Origin: Pseudomonas veronii
GTDB lineage: Bacteria; Pseudomonadota; Gammaproteobacteria; Pseudomonadales; Pseudomonadaceae
Length of the DNA stretch: 64,000 nucleotides
Assembly: GCF_001439695.1 (NCBI RefSeq)
Contig: NZ_JYLL01000003.1
Span: 310,001 to 374,000, forward strand
Direction of reading: 5' to 3'
Shown: piece after piece, positions 28,449 through 38,732 of the stretch
Position numbering within the stretch: position 1 is the stretch's first letter
Layout of the letters: each line of letters starts with the position of its first letter
Position numbers and translations under genes: made by a program
Notes under the pieces: model-generated
What the model was told of the DNA's origin: nothing
The model's input: the letters and a program-made list of their open reading frames with translations, nothing else
Databases searched by the model: none

Positions 28449-28703
28449 GCTAGCTCCCTAGACTCTGCAAGATTTCGTTGGCGGCAAGTATTATGACGTC
28501 AGGTCGAGCATTCACAAATGATAAAAGTTATCAAATACGAGCAGTACGCACAAAAGTCGCAAATACCCCCACATCCTGCGGCAAAGTAGCAAAAGCGGCA
28601 AATTTAGATCGAGTGGTACGTCACACCGTCGATCCAAGGCAGCAGAATCTCACCAGCCTGTTAAAATGCCCGCCCTTTTGAACAACGACTCCCTGAACTC
28701 TGT

Positions 28704-30713
28704 ATGTCCCGACTCAATCCCCGGCAGCAAGAAGCCGTGAACTACGTCGGCGGCCCTCTATTGGTGCTCGCCGGTGCTGGCTCCGGCAAGACCAGCGTGA
28801 TCACCCGCAAGATCGCGCACCTGATCCAGAACTGCGGCATCCGCGCCCAGTACATCGTCGCCATGACCTTTACCAACAAGGCGGCGCGGGAAATGAAAGA
28901 GCGGGTCGGCACCCTGCTCAAGGGTGGCGAAGGCCGCGGCCTCACGGTGTGTACGTTCCACAACCTGGGGCTGAACATCATCCGCAAGGAGCATGTGCGG
29001 CTGGGCTACAAGCCGGGTTTCTCGATCTTCGACGAGACCGACGTCAAAGCCCTGATGACCGACATCATGCAGAAGGAATACGCGGGCGACGACGGCGTCG
29101 ACGAGATCAAGAACATGATCGGCGCCTGGAAAAACGACCTGGTCCTGCCGCCCGAAGCCCTGGAAAACGCGCGCAACCCCAAGGAACAGACCGCCGCCAT
29201 CGTCTACACCCACTACCAGCGCACGCTCAAGGCGTTCAACGCGGTGGACTTCGACGACCTGATCCTGCTGCCGGTAAAGCTGTTCCAGGAACACGCCGAC
29301 ATCCTTGAGAAGTGGCAGAACAAGGTACGTTACCTGCTGGTGGACGAATACCAGGACACCAACGCCAGCCAGTACCTGCTGGTGAAGTTGCTGATCGGCA
29401 AGCGCAACCAGTTCACCGTGGTGGGCGACGACGACCAGTCGATCTACGCCTGGCGCGGCGCCCGCCCGGAAAACCTGATGCTGCTCAAGGACGACTATCC
29501 GTCCCTGAAAGTGGTGATGCTGGAACAGAACTACCGCTCCACCAGCCGCATCCTGCGCTGCGCCAACGTGCTGATCTCGAACAACCCCCACGAGTTTGAA
29601 AAACAACTGTGGAGCGAGATGGGCCATGGCGACGAGATCCGCGTGATCCGCTGCCGCAACGAAGACGCCGAAGCCGAGCGCGTGGCCGTGGAAATCCTCA
29701 GCCTGCACTTGCGCACCGACCGGCCCTACAGCGACTTCGCGATCCTCTATCGCGGCAACTACCAGGCCAAGCTGATCGAGCTGAAACTGCAGCACCATCA
29801 GGTGCCGTATCGTCTGTCCGGCGGCAACAGCTTTTTCGGACGCCAGGAAGTCAAAGACCTGATGGCCTACTTCCGCCTGATCGTCAACCCGGACGACGAC
29901 AACGCCTTCCTGCGCGTGATCAACGTACCGCGTCGGGAAATCGGTTCGACCACCCTGGAAAAACTCGGCAACTACGCCACCGAACGCAAGATCTCGATGT
30001 ACGCCGCCACCGACGAAATCGGCCTGGGCGAACACCTGGACACGCGCTTCACCGATCGCCTGTCGCGCTTCAAGCGCTTCATGGACAAAGTGCGCGAGCA
30101 ATGCGCCGGTGAAGACCCGATCAGCGCCCTGCGCAGCATGGTCATGGACATCGACTATGAAAACTGGCTGCGCACCAACAGCTCCAGCGACAAGGCCGCG
30201 GACTACCGCATGGGTAACGTCTGGTTCCTGATCGAAGCGTTGAAGAACACCCTGGAAAAAGACGAAGACGGCGAAATGACCGTCGAAGACGCCATCGGCA
30301 AGCTGGTGCTGCGCGACATGCTCGAGCGCCAGCAAGAAGAGGAAGACGGCGCCGAAGGTGTACAGATGATGACCTTGCATGCGTCCAAGGGACTGGAATT
30401 TCCCTACGTGTTCATCATGGGCATGGAAGAGGAAATCCTCCCGCACCGCTCCAGCATCGAAGCCGACACCATCGAGGAAGAACGGCGCCTGGCCTACGTG
30501 GGCATTACCCGCGCACGCCAGACATTGGCCTTCACCTTTGCCGCCAAGCGCAAGCAATACGGCGAAATCATCGATTGCGCCCCCAGCCGATTCCTCGACG
30601 AACTGCCGCCGGACGACCTGGCCTGGGAAGGCAACGATGACACCCCGACCGAGGTCAAGGCCGTTCGCGGCAACACCGCCCTGGCGGATATTCGCGCGAT
30701 GTTAAAGCGCTAG
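28704..30713 (+). CDS. rep: ATP-dependent DNA helicase Rep
   Basis: 3'-5' superfamily 1A helicase that assists the replisome past protein blocks. 669 residues, the usual length. Walker A is LAGAGSGKTSVITRK (about 21-35), Walker B LLVDEYQDTNASQYLL, motif III VVGDDDQSIYAWRGA, motif IV QNYRST, motif V MTLHASKGLEFPYVF and motif VI AYVGITRARQTL. The start ATG is preceded by a presumed promoter in the 255-base gap from 28449, which otherwise contains no credible gene. Downstream xpt is 58 bases away and may be co-transcribed. Confidence 0.97.
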   Translation: MSRLNPRQQEAVNYVGGPLLVLAGAGSGKTSVITRKIAHLIQNCGIRAQYIVAMTFTNKAAREMKERVGTLLKGGEGRGLTVCTFHNLGLNIIRKEHVRLGYKPGFSIFDETDVKALMTDIMQKEYAGDDGVDEIKNMIGAWKNDLVLPPEALENARNPKEQTAAIVYTHYQRTLKAFNAVDFDDLILLPVKLFQEHADILEKWQNKVRYLLVDEYQDTNASQYLLVKLLIGKRNQFTVVGDDDQSIYAWRGARPENLMLLKDDYPSLKVVMLEQNYRSTSRILRCANVLISNNPHEFEKQLWSEMGHGDEIRVIRCRNEDAEAERVAVEILSLHLRTDRPYSDFAILYRGNYQAKLIELKLQHHQVPYRLSGGNSFFGRQEVKDLMAYFRLIVNPDDDNAFLRVINVPRREIGSTTLEKLGNYATERKISMYAATDEIGLGEHLDTRFTDRLSRFKRFMDKVREQCAGEDPISALRSMVMDIDYENWLRTNSSSDKAADYRMGNVWFLIEALKNTLEKDEDGEMTVEDAIGKLVLRDMLERQQEEEDGAEGVQMMTLHASKGLEFPYVFIMGMEEEILPHRSSIEADTIEEERRLAYVGITRARQTLAFTFAAKRKQYGEIIDCAPSRFLDELPPDDLAWEGNDDTPTEVKAVRGNTALADIRAMLKR

Positions 30714-30759
30714 AATCGACTATTTTTTAATCTACTTTCGGCGCACCGTGCGCCATTAG

Positions 30760-31344
<585 letters not shown>

Positions 31345-31367
31345 TCGCTGACGGAACCCGGTTAAAC

Positions 31368-31473
31368 ATGTGGGAGGGGCGGTGCGACGATTCGACTTGC
31401 CCCCGATAGCGGTGTATCAGTCACCAAATGTGTTGGCTGATCCACTGCTATCGGGGGCAAGCCCCCTCCTACA
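31368..31473. repeat. REPIN, GTGGGAGGGG type, between xpt and acetyl-CoA hydrolase genes
   Basis: Left arm ATGTGGGAGGGGCGGTGCG (31369) and GACTTGCCCCCGATAGC face right arm CTATCGGGGGCAAGCCCCCTCCTACAT ending at 31474. The two REPs are about 30 bases apart and convergent, as in the common P. fluorescens REPIN. It may also end the two convergent transcripts. Confidence 0.8.
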
Positions 31474-31474
31474 T

Positions 31475-33397
31475 TTAGTGCGCGGTGGCCTGGAGGCCGG
31501 CGAGCAACAGCCGCTGATACACGTCCTCTTTTAGCCCTTCCGGCTGGTCCAACCCCATCCGCTTCAGATGCTCGGGAAACGCCTCCGGCTCCGGTGCATC
31601 CAGCGCCGCCTTGCCCAGGTCGAAAATCTCGCTCAGCTTGAATTTGCTCTTGAGCCAGTTCAACCCCCGCAACAGGTCCCGTTCGACATCCGTGAAGTCG
31701 GTGCCCAGCGGATACTCCGGAAACAACCGGCGATGCCGGGCCTGAAGGCTCTGGAGCCGCTGCGGAGTGTTGTCGGTAAAGCGCGGGTCCAGCTGGAAAT
31801 CCCGGGGTAGCTTGCCGGCCTCTTGCGCCTGCTCGATCAAGTCGCCCTGGAACCTGGAGTCGGTGATGTTGAGCAACGCCTCAATTACCTTGGCATCGGT
31901 CTGACCGCGCAAGTCGGCAATTCCGTATTCGGTGATGACAATGTCCCGCAGGTGCCGTGGGATCGTGCAATGGCCGTACTCCCACACGATATTGGAACTG
32001 ACCTCCCCCGCCGCCTCGCGCCAGCTGCGCAACATCAGGATCGCGCGCGCGCCTTCCAGCGCGTGGGCCTGGGCAACAAAATTGTACTGCCCGCCCACGC
32101 CACTGAGCACGTGGCCACCTTCCAGTTGGTCGGCAACCCCGGCGCCGAGCAAGGTCACCACGATCGCGCTGTTGATGAACCGCGCATCCAGACGCTGCAA
32201 ACGCTTGAGTTCTTCCTGCCCGTACAGCTCGTTGATGTAGCTGATGCGCGTCATGTTGAACGCCTGACGCTTGGCGAGGGTCATGTCCTGCAAGCGTTGG
32301 TAAAAACTACGCGGGCCAACGAAAAAACCGCCATGGATCGAAATGCCGTCGGGCTGGGCCGCATCATCGAGCAGGCCGGCATTTGCCTGTTCCTGCGTCG
32401 CCACATCCGGGTAGACCTTGCGCCGCACAATCCCCGCATCCGCCAGCACCAGCAGGCCGTTGACGAACATTTCGCTGCAACCATAAAGGCCTTTGGCAAA
32501 CGGCTCGACGCCCCCTTCACGGCTGATCAGCGCCGCCCAGCGGTACACATCGAGGTCGGTCAGCAGCAGCCGATAGGCTTCGTTATCGGCCTGGCGCGCA
32601 AGCAAGGCGGCGGTCAGCGCATCGCCCATCGAACCGATACCGATCTGCAAGGTGCCGCCATCGCGCACCAGGGTGCTGGCATGCAGGCCGATAAAATGGT
32701 CCTGGAAACCCACCGGCATATTCGGTGTGGAGAACAGCGTGCTGCTGTCCTTTTCATCGAGCAGGTAGTCGAACGCATCCATGCCCAACTCCGAATCCCC
32801 GGGCATGTAGGGCAAATCGGTGTGGACCTGGCCGACCATCAGCACGGTTTCCCCAGCGGCGCGACGCTTGGCGATCATCGGCAGCAGGTCGAGGGTGACA
32901 TCGGGGTTGCAGCTCAGGCTCAGCCGGTCGGGGTGCTCGGCGCTGCTGGCCACCAACTGCGCCACCAGGTTCAGGCCGGCGGCGTAGATATCGCGCGCGG
33001 CATGGCTGTAGTTGCTGCTGACGTAGTCCTGTTGCGCGGATTGGCTATGAAGCAGGCTGCCGGGCTGCATGAAAAATTGCTGGACGTGGATATTCGCCGG
33101 CAGGCTGTCCTTGTGCAGATCGGCGAGATAATCCAGCTCGGGATAATCGCCAAACACCCGCTCGGTAAACGGTTCCAGGAAGCGCTTCTGCAAGCCATCG
33201 CCCAACGCCGGGCGACCCAGGCTCAAGGCGGTGTAAATCGTCAGCGCCCGCTCCGGCAGCTTGGCGATACGTCGGTACAGCGCGTTGACGAACAGATTGG
33301 GCTTGCCCAGGCCCAGGGGCAGGCCCATGTGGATATGCGCTGGCAAGCGCGCGAGTACGTCGTCAACGGCTTGCTCGATTGAACATAACTGCACCAT
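31475..33397 (-). CDS. Acetyl-CoA hydrolase/transferase family protein
   Basis: 640 residues of the CoA-transferase family I type, related to succinyl-CoA:acetate CoA-transferases and acetyl-CoA hydrolases. The N-terminal half has MGLPLGLGKPNLF; the C-terminal half contains GVGGQYNFVAQAHALEGARAI and ITEYGIADLRGQTDAKVIEALL. At 640 residues it is longer than the usual 500-residue acetate CoA-transferases, like the long Pseudomonas branch. The substrate is not settled. A strong AGGAGG site precedes the ATG at 33397. Confidence 0.85.
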   Translation of the reverse strand: MVQLCSIEQAVDDVLARLPAHIHMGLPLGLGKPNLFVNALYRRIAKLPERALTIYTALSLGRPALGDGLQKRFLEPFTERVFGDYPELDYLADLHKDSLPANIHVQQFFMQPGSLLHSQSAQQDYVSSNYSHAARDIYAAGLNLVAQLVASSAEHPDRLSLSCNPDVTLDLLPMIAKRRAAGETVLMVGQVHTDLPYMPGDSELGMDAFDYLLDEKDSSTLFSTPNMPVGFQDHFIGLHASTLVRDGGTLQIGIGSMGDALTAALLARQADNEAYRLLLTDLDVYRWAALISREGGVEPFAKGLYGCSEMFVNGLLVLADAGIVRRKVYPDVATQEQANAGLLDDAAQPDGISIHGGFFVGPRSFYQRLQDMTLAKRQAFNMTRISYINELYGQEELKRLQRLDARFINSAIVVTLLGAGVADQLEGGHVLSGVGGQYNFVAQAHALEGARAILMLRSWREAAGEVSSNIVWEYGHCTIPRHLRDIVITEYGIADLRGQTDAKVIEALLNITDSRFQGDLIEQAQEAGKLPRDFQLDPRFTDNTPQRLQSLQARHRRLFPEYPLGTDFTDVERDLLRGLNWLKSKFKLSEIFDLGKAALDAPEPEAFPEHLKRMGLDQPEGLKEDVYQRLLLAGLQATAH

Positions 33398-33488
33398 CCG
33401 ACCCTCCTGAACATTTGATGATTAGGGGTTGGATAGAGAGTGGCCCGTCTTGGTTGCAAAGAACAGCCTCAACCCTCGATCGCAGGCA

Positions 33489-33516
33489 CAAAAAAGCCGC
33501 TCGTAAGCGGCATTTT
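33489..33516 (-). terminator. Intrinsic terminator after the cytochrome c5 gene
   Basis: GCCGCT-CGTA-AGCGGC stem (33495-33510) with six A on the left, i.e. a T run on the minus strand, and ATTTTT on the right; suits the end of the cytochrome gene and could also serve plus-strand transcripts. Confidence 0.8.
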
Positions 33517-33533
33517 TGACGAAGATCGCTGGA

Positions 33534-33959
33534 TTACAACCCGGACATCTTCTTGATCGCACCTTTCAGATCAGCATCCGTGCAATCAGCACAGGTGCCT
33601 TTTGGCGGCATGGCATTGATACCCGTGATCGCCTTGGCCAGGATGCCGTCGAGGCCGCCCTGGTGGTCGGCGCGGTCTTTCCAGGCGGCGGTGTCGCCGA
33701 TTTTCGGAGCACCCAACAGGCCGGTTCCGTGGCATGCATTGCAGTGCTTGGCAATGATCTCATCCGGTGTTTTCGCACCGCCGCCGCCGCCCGCTGTTGC
33801 GGCGACTTCCATCCCCTTGCACTCCTGCCCCTGCACACACACTTGGCCAACAGGCTCCAAGCGCTTGGCAATGTCATCATTGGTCGCAGCTTGAGCGCTG
33901 ACAGCCCATAGGGCCAGTACGGTTGCTGGTGCAGCCAGCATTTTCATAATTAGGTTCAC
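33534..33959 (-). CDS. Cytochrome c5 family protein
   Basis: 141 residues with a signal peptide (MKMLAAPATVLALWAVSAQA, cleavage about residue 25). The heme site is HCNACH near residue 71; the axial methionine is expected in INAMPPKGTC. A second cysteine pair, CADC, near the C-terminus is typical of cytochrome c5. An extra N-terminal segment with a CVQGQEC pair and a Gly-rich linker precedes the heme domain. It is a periplasmic electron carrier, partner unknown; it corresponds in position to cycB of P. aeruginosa. Confidence 0.92.
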   Translation of the reverse strand: MNLIMKMLAAPATVLALWAVSAQAATNDDIAKRLEPVGQVCVQGQECKGMEVAATAGGGGGAKTPDEIIAKHCNACHGTGLLGAPKIGDTAAWKDRADHQGGLDGILAKAITGINAMPPKGTCADCTDADLKGAIKKMSGL

Positions 33960-34128
33960 GCGTTCACCCTCAATGGTGGCTATTCACGCCTGCGGCCACG
34001 GTTTCGCAGGCGGCGAAAGTATAACGGTTAGCCCGTCTGGCTGAAACAACCCTATTAAGCAAAGGGAGATTCAGTCTCACGGAATACGCTGCGGGAGTCT
34101 CTGCAATGCTGGCTGGACGCCTCTTCTG

Positions 34129-34677
34129 TCAAAAGTTCGCGGGCGTGGCTGCGCTGATTAGTCGCGCCGGCACATCGAACGGATTACGAAAACGATGGGG
34201 CTTGGTGCTTTCAAAGTAGTAGCTATCGCCAGCTTCGAGCACAAAAGTTTCAAGACCGACGACCAATTCCAGGCGACCTTCCACCAGAATCCCGGTTTCT
34301 TCGCCTTCGTGGGTGAGCATTTCTTCGCCGGTATCGGCGCCAGGCGGGTAAATTTCGTTGAGAAACGTGATCGCCCGGCTCGGATGTGCGCGACCCACCA
34401 GTTTCATGGTGACAGCGCCGTCGGAGATATCAATCAGCTCGTTGGCTTTATAGACGACCTGGGTCGGTATTTCCTGGAGGATTTCCTCGGAAAAGAACTC
34501 GACCATCGACATGGGAATGCCGCCCAGCACCTTGCGCAAGGAACTGATGGAAGGGCTGACACTGTTTTTTTCGATCATCGAAATGGTGCTGTTGGTGACA
34601 CCCGCACGCTTGGCGAGCTCGCGCTGGGAAAGACCCTTCAGTTTACGGATGGATTGCAGTCGTTCGCCGACGTCCAA
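34129..34677 (-). CDS. pauR: XRE-cupin regulator PauR (polyamine catabolism)
   Basis: 182 residues: an N-terminal Cro/C1-type helix-turn-helix (QRELAKRAGVTNSTISMIEKN, about 18-38) and a C-terminal cupin domain (GEEMLTHEGEETGILVEGRLEL). This is the PuuR/PauR family, repressors that release DNA on binding polyamines such as putrescine. The location next to alr/dadX, with FAD oxidoreductase, aldehyde dehydrogenase and cupin genes nearby, is what I recall for pauR in P. aeruginosa. The likely targets in this window are the genes near 38733 and 46356-46586. Confidence 0.85.
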   Translation of the reverse strand: MDVGERLQSIRKLKGLSQRELAKRAGVTNSTISMIEKNSVSPSISSLRKVLGGIPMSMVEFFSEEILQEIPTQVVYKANELIDISDGAVTMKLVGRAHPSRAITFLNEIYPPGADTGEEMLTHEGEETGILVEGRLELVVGLETFVLEAGDSYYFESTKPHRFRNPFDVPARLISAATPANF

Positions 34678-34793
34678 TGCGGGAGCCTCCTAGGATTCAG
34701 GCTTTGTTGTAATTGAGCGTTATCATGGCGACAGCGTTCAGTATTTACAACACTTGGGCCTAAATCCTCCCCCGCACCGTTCGTAGAGGCCGA

Positions 34794-35867
34794 TCAAGCC
34801 CCGGAATAGAGCCTTGGCACGCGGCGCAGGTTGCAGAAGATCTGGTAGGGGATGGTCTCGGCGGCGGCCGCGACGTCACTGGCGAGGATGTTCTTGCCCC
34901 ACAGCTCCACGGTGGAACCGAGGCCGGCCTGGGGCACGTCGGTGAGGTCGACGCACAGCATGTCCATGGACACCCGGCCGAGCAATTGGCTGCGCTGCCC
35001 CGCCACCAGCACCGGCGTGCCGGTGGGGGCGTGACGTGGATAACCGTCGGCATAGCCCATGGCAACCACGCCGACCCGCATCGGTTTCGGCGTGATGAAT
35101 TTGGCACCGTAGCCCACCGGCTCGCCGGCCGGCAGTTCGCGCACGCAGATGACTTTCGATTCCAGGGTCATTACCGGCTGCAAGCGCGCGGCGGTGGCCT
35201 GGTCTTCACCAAACGGCGTCGTGCCGTACAACATGATGCCGGGGCGTACCCAGTCGCTGGGCACCTTCGGCCAGCCCATCACCGCCGGCGAATTGCGCAG
35301 GCTGACCTCGGCCGACAGCCCCTGGCGCGCCGCTTCGAACACCGCCACTTGTTCATTGCTGCGCACGCAATCGAGCTCATCGGCGCGAGCGAAGTGGCTC
35401 ATCAATACGATCTTCGCCACCTTACCGCTGGCGAGCAGGCGCTGGTACGCCTCGTGGTAGTCCTTGGGGTGCAGGCCGACGCGGTGCATGCCCGAGTCCA
35501 GTTTGAGCCACACGGTGAGGGGCTTGCGCAAGGCCGCCTGCTCGATGGCCTCCAGTTGCCACAGCGAATGCACCACGCACCAGAAATCATGCTCGACGAT
35601 CAGCGGCAGCTCGTCGGCTTCGAAAAACCCTTCCAGCAGCAATACCGGCGCGCGGATACCGGCAGCCCGCAGCTCCAGTGCTTCCTCGATACAGGCCACG
35701 GCAAAACCATCGGCCTCGGCTTCCAGCGCCTGGGCCACGCGCACCGCGCCATGGCCGTAGGCATCGGCCTTGATCACAGCGAGGGCCTTGGCCCCCGTGA
35801 CTTCACGGGCCAATTGGTAATTGTGGCGCAGGGCTTGGAGGTCGATCAGGGCACGGGCAGGACGCAT
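34794..35867 (-). CDS. alr: Alanine racemase, catabolic (DadX type)
   Basis: 357 residues, fold-type III PLP enzyme. The PLP lysine is in [13 protein letters not shown] (about residue 33), the catalytic tyrosine in [10 protein letters not shown], and the C-terminal beta domain has [14 protein letters not shown]. Racemises L-alanine to D-alanine, which dadA then oxidises. It lies on the same strand as ridA-like and dadA genes, but a strong terminator-like hairpin stands between (35894-35931). No separate housekeeping alr is visible in the window, so the symbol dadX would also be suitable. Confidence 0.95.
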   Translation of the reverse strand: MRPARALIDLQALRHNYQLAREVTGAKALAVIKADAYGHGAVRVAQALEAEADGFAVACIEEALELRAAGIRAPVLLLEGFFEADELPLIVEHDFWCVVHSLWQLEAIEQAALRKPLTVWLKLDSGMHRVGLHPKDYHEAYQRLLASGKVAKIVLMSHFARADELDCVRSNEQVAVFEAARQGLSAEVSLRNSPAVMGWPKVPSDWVRPGIMLYGTTPFGEDQATAARLQPVMTLESKVICVRELPAGEPVGYGAKFITPKPMRVGVVAMGYADGYPRHAPTGTPVLVAGQRSQLLGRVSMDMLCVDLTDVPQAGLGSTVELWGKNILASDVAAAAETIPYQIFCNLRRVPRLYSGA

Positions 35868-35893
35868 GGCGGCAGGCTTCTAGGCGGCAGAGT

Positions 35894-35931
35894 GAAAAAA
35901 AACCGGCACCGACCAACCGCATCGGTACCGG
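35894..35931 (-). terminator. Intrinsic terminator between ridA-like gene and alr
   Basis: On the minus strand CCGGTACCGA pairs with TCGGTGCCGG (10 bp, one G-U) and is followed by eight or nine T. It should stop much of the dadA-ridA transcript before alr starts at 35867. Confidence 0.8.
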
Positions 35932-35946
35932 GAGAGGGATCGTTGC

Positions 35947-36300
35947 TTAAGGCAGGGCGGCCACGACGGACAGCTCCACCAGGATTTGCGGCTCGCACAG
36001 TTTCGCTTCAACCGTGGCGCGGGCCGGGGCGACGCCTTTGGGCAGCCATGCGTCCCACACCGCGTTCATGCCGGCGAAGTCGGCGTCGATGTCTTTGAGG
36101 TAGATCGTCACCGACAGCAGCTTGCTTTTGTCGGTGCCGGCCAAGTCCAGCAAACGCTCGATATTGGCCAGGGTTTCACGGGTCTGTTGTTCAATCCCGG
36201 CACTCAGGTCGTCGCCGACTTGCCCTGCCAGGTACACGGTGCCGCCGTGGGCAACGATCTGGCTCATGCGCTCATTGGTGAGCTGGCGCTGGATTGACAT
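35947..36300 (-). CDS. RidA-family protein of the D-alanine operon
   Basis: 117 residues from ATG 36300 ([14 protein letters not shown]); the longer frame starts 18 codons upstream inside dadA and is not supported. Family residues: [19 protein letters not shown], and the arginine in [12 protein letters not shown] with the following Glu that in RidA binds the 2-imino acid. It probably hydrolyses the imine released by DadA. Its start overlaps the end of dadA by 29 bases. A second RidA gene is at 61791. Confidence 0.92.
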   Translation of the reverse strand: MSIQRQLTNERMSQIVAHGGTVYLAGQVGDDLSAGIEQQTRETLANIERLLDLAGTDKSKLLSVTIYLKDIDADFAGMNAVWDAWLPKGVAPARATVEAKLCEPQILVELSVVAALP

Positions 36301-37573
36301 GTTTTGCAGACTCCTGGTGGTTGCCATAACGGGAAATATCGAGGCCTTCGGCACTGATCTGCGGCGTTTTCTTGGCCATCAGGTCAGCCAGCAAACGACC
36401 GGAGCCGCACGCCATGGTCCAACCGAGGGTGCCGTGGCCGGTGTTCAGGAACAGATTCTTGAACGGGGTGGCACCGACAATCGGCGTACCGTCCGGTGTG
36501 GTCGGACGCAGGCCGGTCCAAAAGATCGCTTCGGTCAGATTGCCGCCCTGAGGATAAAGGTCGTTGACGATCATCTCCAGGGTTTCACGCCGACGTGGGT
36601 TCAGCGACAGGTCAAAACCGGCGATTTCAGCCATGCCGCCGACACGGATGCGGTTGTCGAAACGGGTGATCGCGACCTTGTAGGTCTCGTCGAGAATGGT
36701 CGACGTCGGCGCCATCGCCGGGTTGGTGATCGGCACGGTCAGCGAGTAGCCCTTGAGCGGGTACACCGGCGCCTTGATCCCCAGCGGCTTGAGCAACTGC
36801 GGCGAATAACTGCCGAGGGCCAGGACGTAGCGGTCGGCGGTTTCCAGCTTGCCGTCGATCCACACACCGTTGATGCGATCACCGGCGTGGTCGAGGCGCT
36901 GGATGTCCTGTTCGAAACGGAATTCCACGCCCAACTGCTTGCACATGTCTGCCAGGCGCGTGGTGAACATCTGGCAGTCGCCGGTCTGGTCGTTCGGCAG
37001 GCGCAGGGCACCGGCGAGGATGTCGGTGACACTGGCCAGGGCCGGTTCGACGCGGGCGATGCCGGCACGGTCAAGCAATTCGAACGGCACGCCGGACTCT
37101 TTCAACACGGCGATATCTTTGGCAGCGCCATCGAGCTGCGCCTGGGTGCGGAACAGTTGGGTCGTACCGAGGCTGCGGCCTTCGTAGGCAATGCCGGTTT
37201 CAGCGCGCAGTTCGTCGAGGCAATCGCGGCTGTACTCGGACAGGCGGACCATGCGCTCCTTGTTCACCGCATACCGGCTGGCGGTGCAGTTGCGCAGCAT
37301 CTGCGCCATCCACAGGTATTGGTTGATATCGGCGGTGGCCTTGATCGCCAGCGGCGCGTGGCGTTGCAGCAGCCACTTGATGGCCTTGAGCGGCACACCC
37401 GGCGCGGCCCATGGCGAGGCGTAGCCTGGAGAGACCTGGCCGGCGTTGGCGAAACTGGTTTCCATGGCCGCGGCTGGCTGGCGGTCGACCACGACCACCT
37501 CAAAACCGGCTCGCGCCAAATAGTAGGCACTGGTCACACCAATGACGCCGCTACCCAAGACCAGAACGCGCAT
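36272..37573 (-). CDS. dadA: D-amino acid dehydrogenase small subunit (DadA)
   Basis: FAD flavoenzyme of the inner membrane that oxidises D-alanine and other D-amino acids. 433 residues from ATG 37573; the Rossmann FAD motif is [19 protein letters not shown] right after the start, and the second FAD segment is [16 protein letters not shown] near residue 390. It is the first gene of dadA-ridA, divergent from the Lrp-type regulator at 37729, its expected activator. Confidence 0.96.
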   Translation of the reverse strand: MRVLVLGSGVIGVTSAYYLARAGFEVVVVDRQPAAAMETSFANAGQVSPGYASPWAAPGVPLKAIKWLLQRHAPLAIKATADINQYLWMAQMLRNCTASRYAVNKERMVRLSEYSRDCLDELRAETGIAYEGRSLGTTQLFRTQAQLDGAAKDIAVLKESGVPFELLDRAGIARVEPALASVTDILAGALRLPNDQTGDCQMFTTRLADMCKQLGVEFRFEQDIQRLDHAGDRINGVWIDGKLETADRYVLALGSYSPQLLKPLGIKAPVYPLKGYSLTVPITNPAMAPTSTILDETYKVAITRFDNRIRVGGMAEIAGFDLSLNPRRRETLEMIVNDLYPQGGNLTEAIFWTGLRPTTPDGTPIVGATPFKNLFLNTGHGTLGWTMACGSGRLLADLMAKKTPQISAEGLDISRYGNHQESAKHVNPAPAHQ

Positions 37574-37728
37574 TTTTATATCCTCATCGCGGCTTGACCG
37601 CCGACGTGTGTTGTTCGAGCAATGATGTGAGCAGTATAAAAAGCAATCACCAGTGCATTTCACTATATAAATGCCTATATTTGGCGACAATTCTTGGCAA
37701 CAACCCTTTTCACAGAGGCGTATCCCCT
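37574..37728. promoter_or_regulatory. Divergent dadA / dadR control region
   Basis: 155 bases, markedly AT-rich at about 37635-37700, with TATAAA-like hexamers in both directions (TATAAAAAG at 37636, TATATAAATG at 37665). This is the expected binding region for the Lrp-type DadR; no exact Lrp site was assigned. Confidence 0.5.
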
Positions 37729-38217
37729 ATGCGTACCAACACCCAGACCAAACGGGAGCTGGACAAGATCGACCGGAACATCTTGCGCATCCTACAAGCC
37801 GACGGGCGCATTTCGTTCACGGAGCTGGGGGAAAAGGTCGGACTGTCGACCACCCCCTGCACCGAGCGCGTGCGCCGCCTTGAGCGTGAAGGGATCATCA
37901 TGGGCTACAACGCACGCCTCAACCCCCAGCATTTGAAGGCGAGTTTGCTGGTATTTGTCGAGATCAGCCTCGACTACAAATCCGGCGACACCTTTGAAGA
38001 ATTCCGCCGCGCCGTGCTGAAATTGCCCCATGTGCTGGAGTGCCACTTGGTCTCGGGGGACTTCGACTACCTGGTGAAAGCGCGGATTTCCGAGATGGCC
38101 TCGTACCGCAAACTGCTCGGCGACATCCTGCTCAAACTGCCCCATGTGCGGGAGTCCAAGAGCTATATCGTGATGGAAGAGGTGAAAGAGAGCCTCAATC
38201 TGCCCATCCCCGACTGA
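37729..38217 (+). CDS. dadR: Lrp/AsnC-family regulator of the dad operon
   Basis: 162 residues from ATG 37729, the usual Lrp length; an in-frame extension to 37594 would cover the promoter region and is rejected. N-terminal helix-turn-helix (ISFTELGEKVGLSTTPCTERVRRLE, about 30-54) and a C-terminal RAM ligand domain (FEEFRRAVLKLPHVLECHLVSG). Divergent from dadA and, by the P. aeruginosa and Escherichia models, an L-alanine-responsive activator of dadA. Confidence 0.93.
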   Translation: MRTNTQTKRELDKIDRNILRILQADGRISFTELGEKVGLSTTPCTERVRRLEREGIIMGYNARLNPQHLKASLLVFVEISLDYKSGDTFEEFRRAVLKLPHVLECHLVSGDFDYLVKARISEMASYRKLLGDILLKLPHVRESKSYIVMEEVKESLNLPIPD

Positions 38218-38233
38218 CTGACACAACCGGGCC

Positions 38234-38266
38234 AATGTGGGCGAGGGCTTGCTTGCTCCCACATTT
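38234..38266. repeat. Single REP palindrome
   Basis: AATGTGGGCGAGGGCTTGC and GCTTGCTCCCACATT form a hairpin between the convergent dadR and YkgJ-like genes. GTGGGA...TCCCAC arms classify it as the GTGGGAGGGGGCTTGC REP type; it overlaps the last codon region of the YkgJ gene. Confidence 0.65.
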
Positions 38267-38618
38267 AGACCAGCACCTGCCGGGTACTCGCCATGTATTC
38301 GTGGATCTGCTTCTCCACCCGCGGGTGAATCAGCTCCACCGGCCGCCGTCCATTGGGGCACGGCAAGGTCTTTGTGGTGCCGAAAAGCCTACAGATCAGC
38401 GGGCGCTCGTCATACACCGTGCAGCCATTGGGCCCCAGGTGTACGCAGTTCAACTCGTCCATGGCGGCTTCCTGTTCGGCAGCGGTCTTACGCGGCAGGC
38501 GCGACATTTCCTCGGGGGAAGTCGTCACCGGCCCACAGCAATCGTGGCAACCGGGGACGCACTCAAACGAGGGGATCTGTCGGCGCAATGCGCTGATTTT
38601 CTGACTGTTGCAACTCAT
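38265..38618 (-). CDS. YkgJ-family cysteine-cluster protein
   Basis: 117 residues with the metal-binding pattern of the family: CVPGCHDCCGP (C-x3-C-x2-CC) near residue 20, then NCVHLGPNGCTVYDERPLICRLFG. The family is thought to bind zinc or an Fe-S cluster; function unknown. Transcribed alone on the minus strand, back to back with the FAD oxidoreductase gene. Confidence 0.88.
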   Translation of the reverse strand: MSCNSQKISALRRQIPSFECVPGCHDCCGPVTTSPEEMSRLPRKTAAEQEAAMDELNCVHLGPNGCTVYDERPLICRLFGTTKTLPCPNGRRPVELIHPRVEKQIHEYMASTRQVLV

Positions 38619-38732
38619 CGAAACACGTACCGAACGGCGAATAGGCGTGGATTCTGCCGCAAAACCCCGCGGTGAGACAGCTTCGTCCGACCGCTGTATC
38701 CTGCGTCAAATTTTCCAAACGGGGATGTTCCC

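Noticed and set aside
28478..28681. 67-codon open frame upstream of rep
   Set aside because: No ribosome site and no family features; the stretch is more likely the rep promoter region.
28758..30557. 599-codon minus-strand frame opposite rep
   Set aside because: Antisense shadow; no start site and no recognisable domain.
31823..33382. 519-codon plus-strand frame opposite the acetyl-CoA hydrolase gene
   Set aside because: Antisense shadow of a recognised gene.
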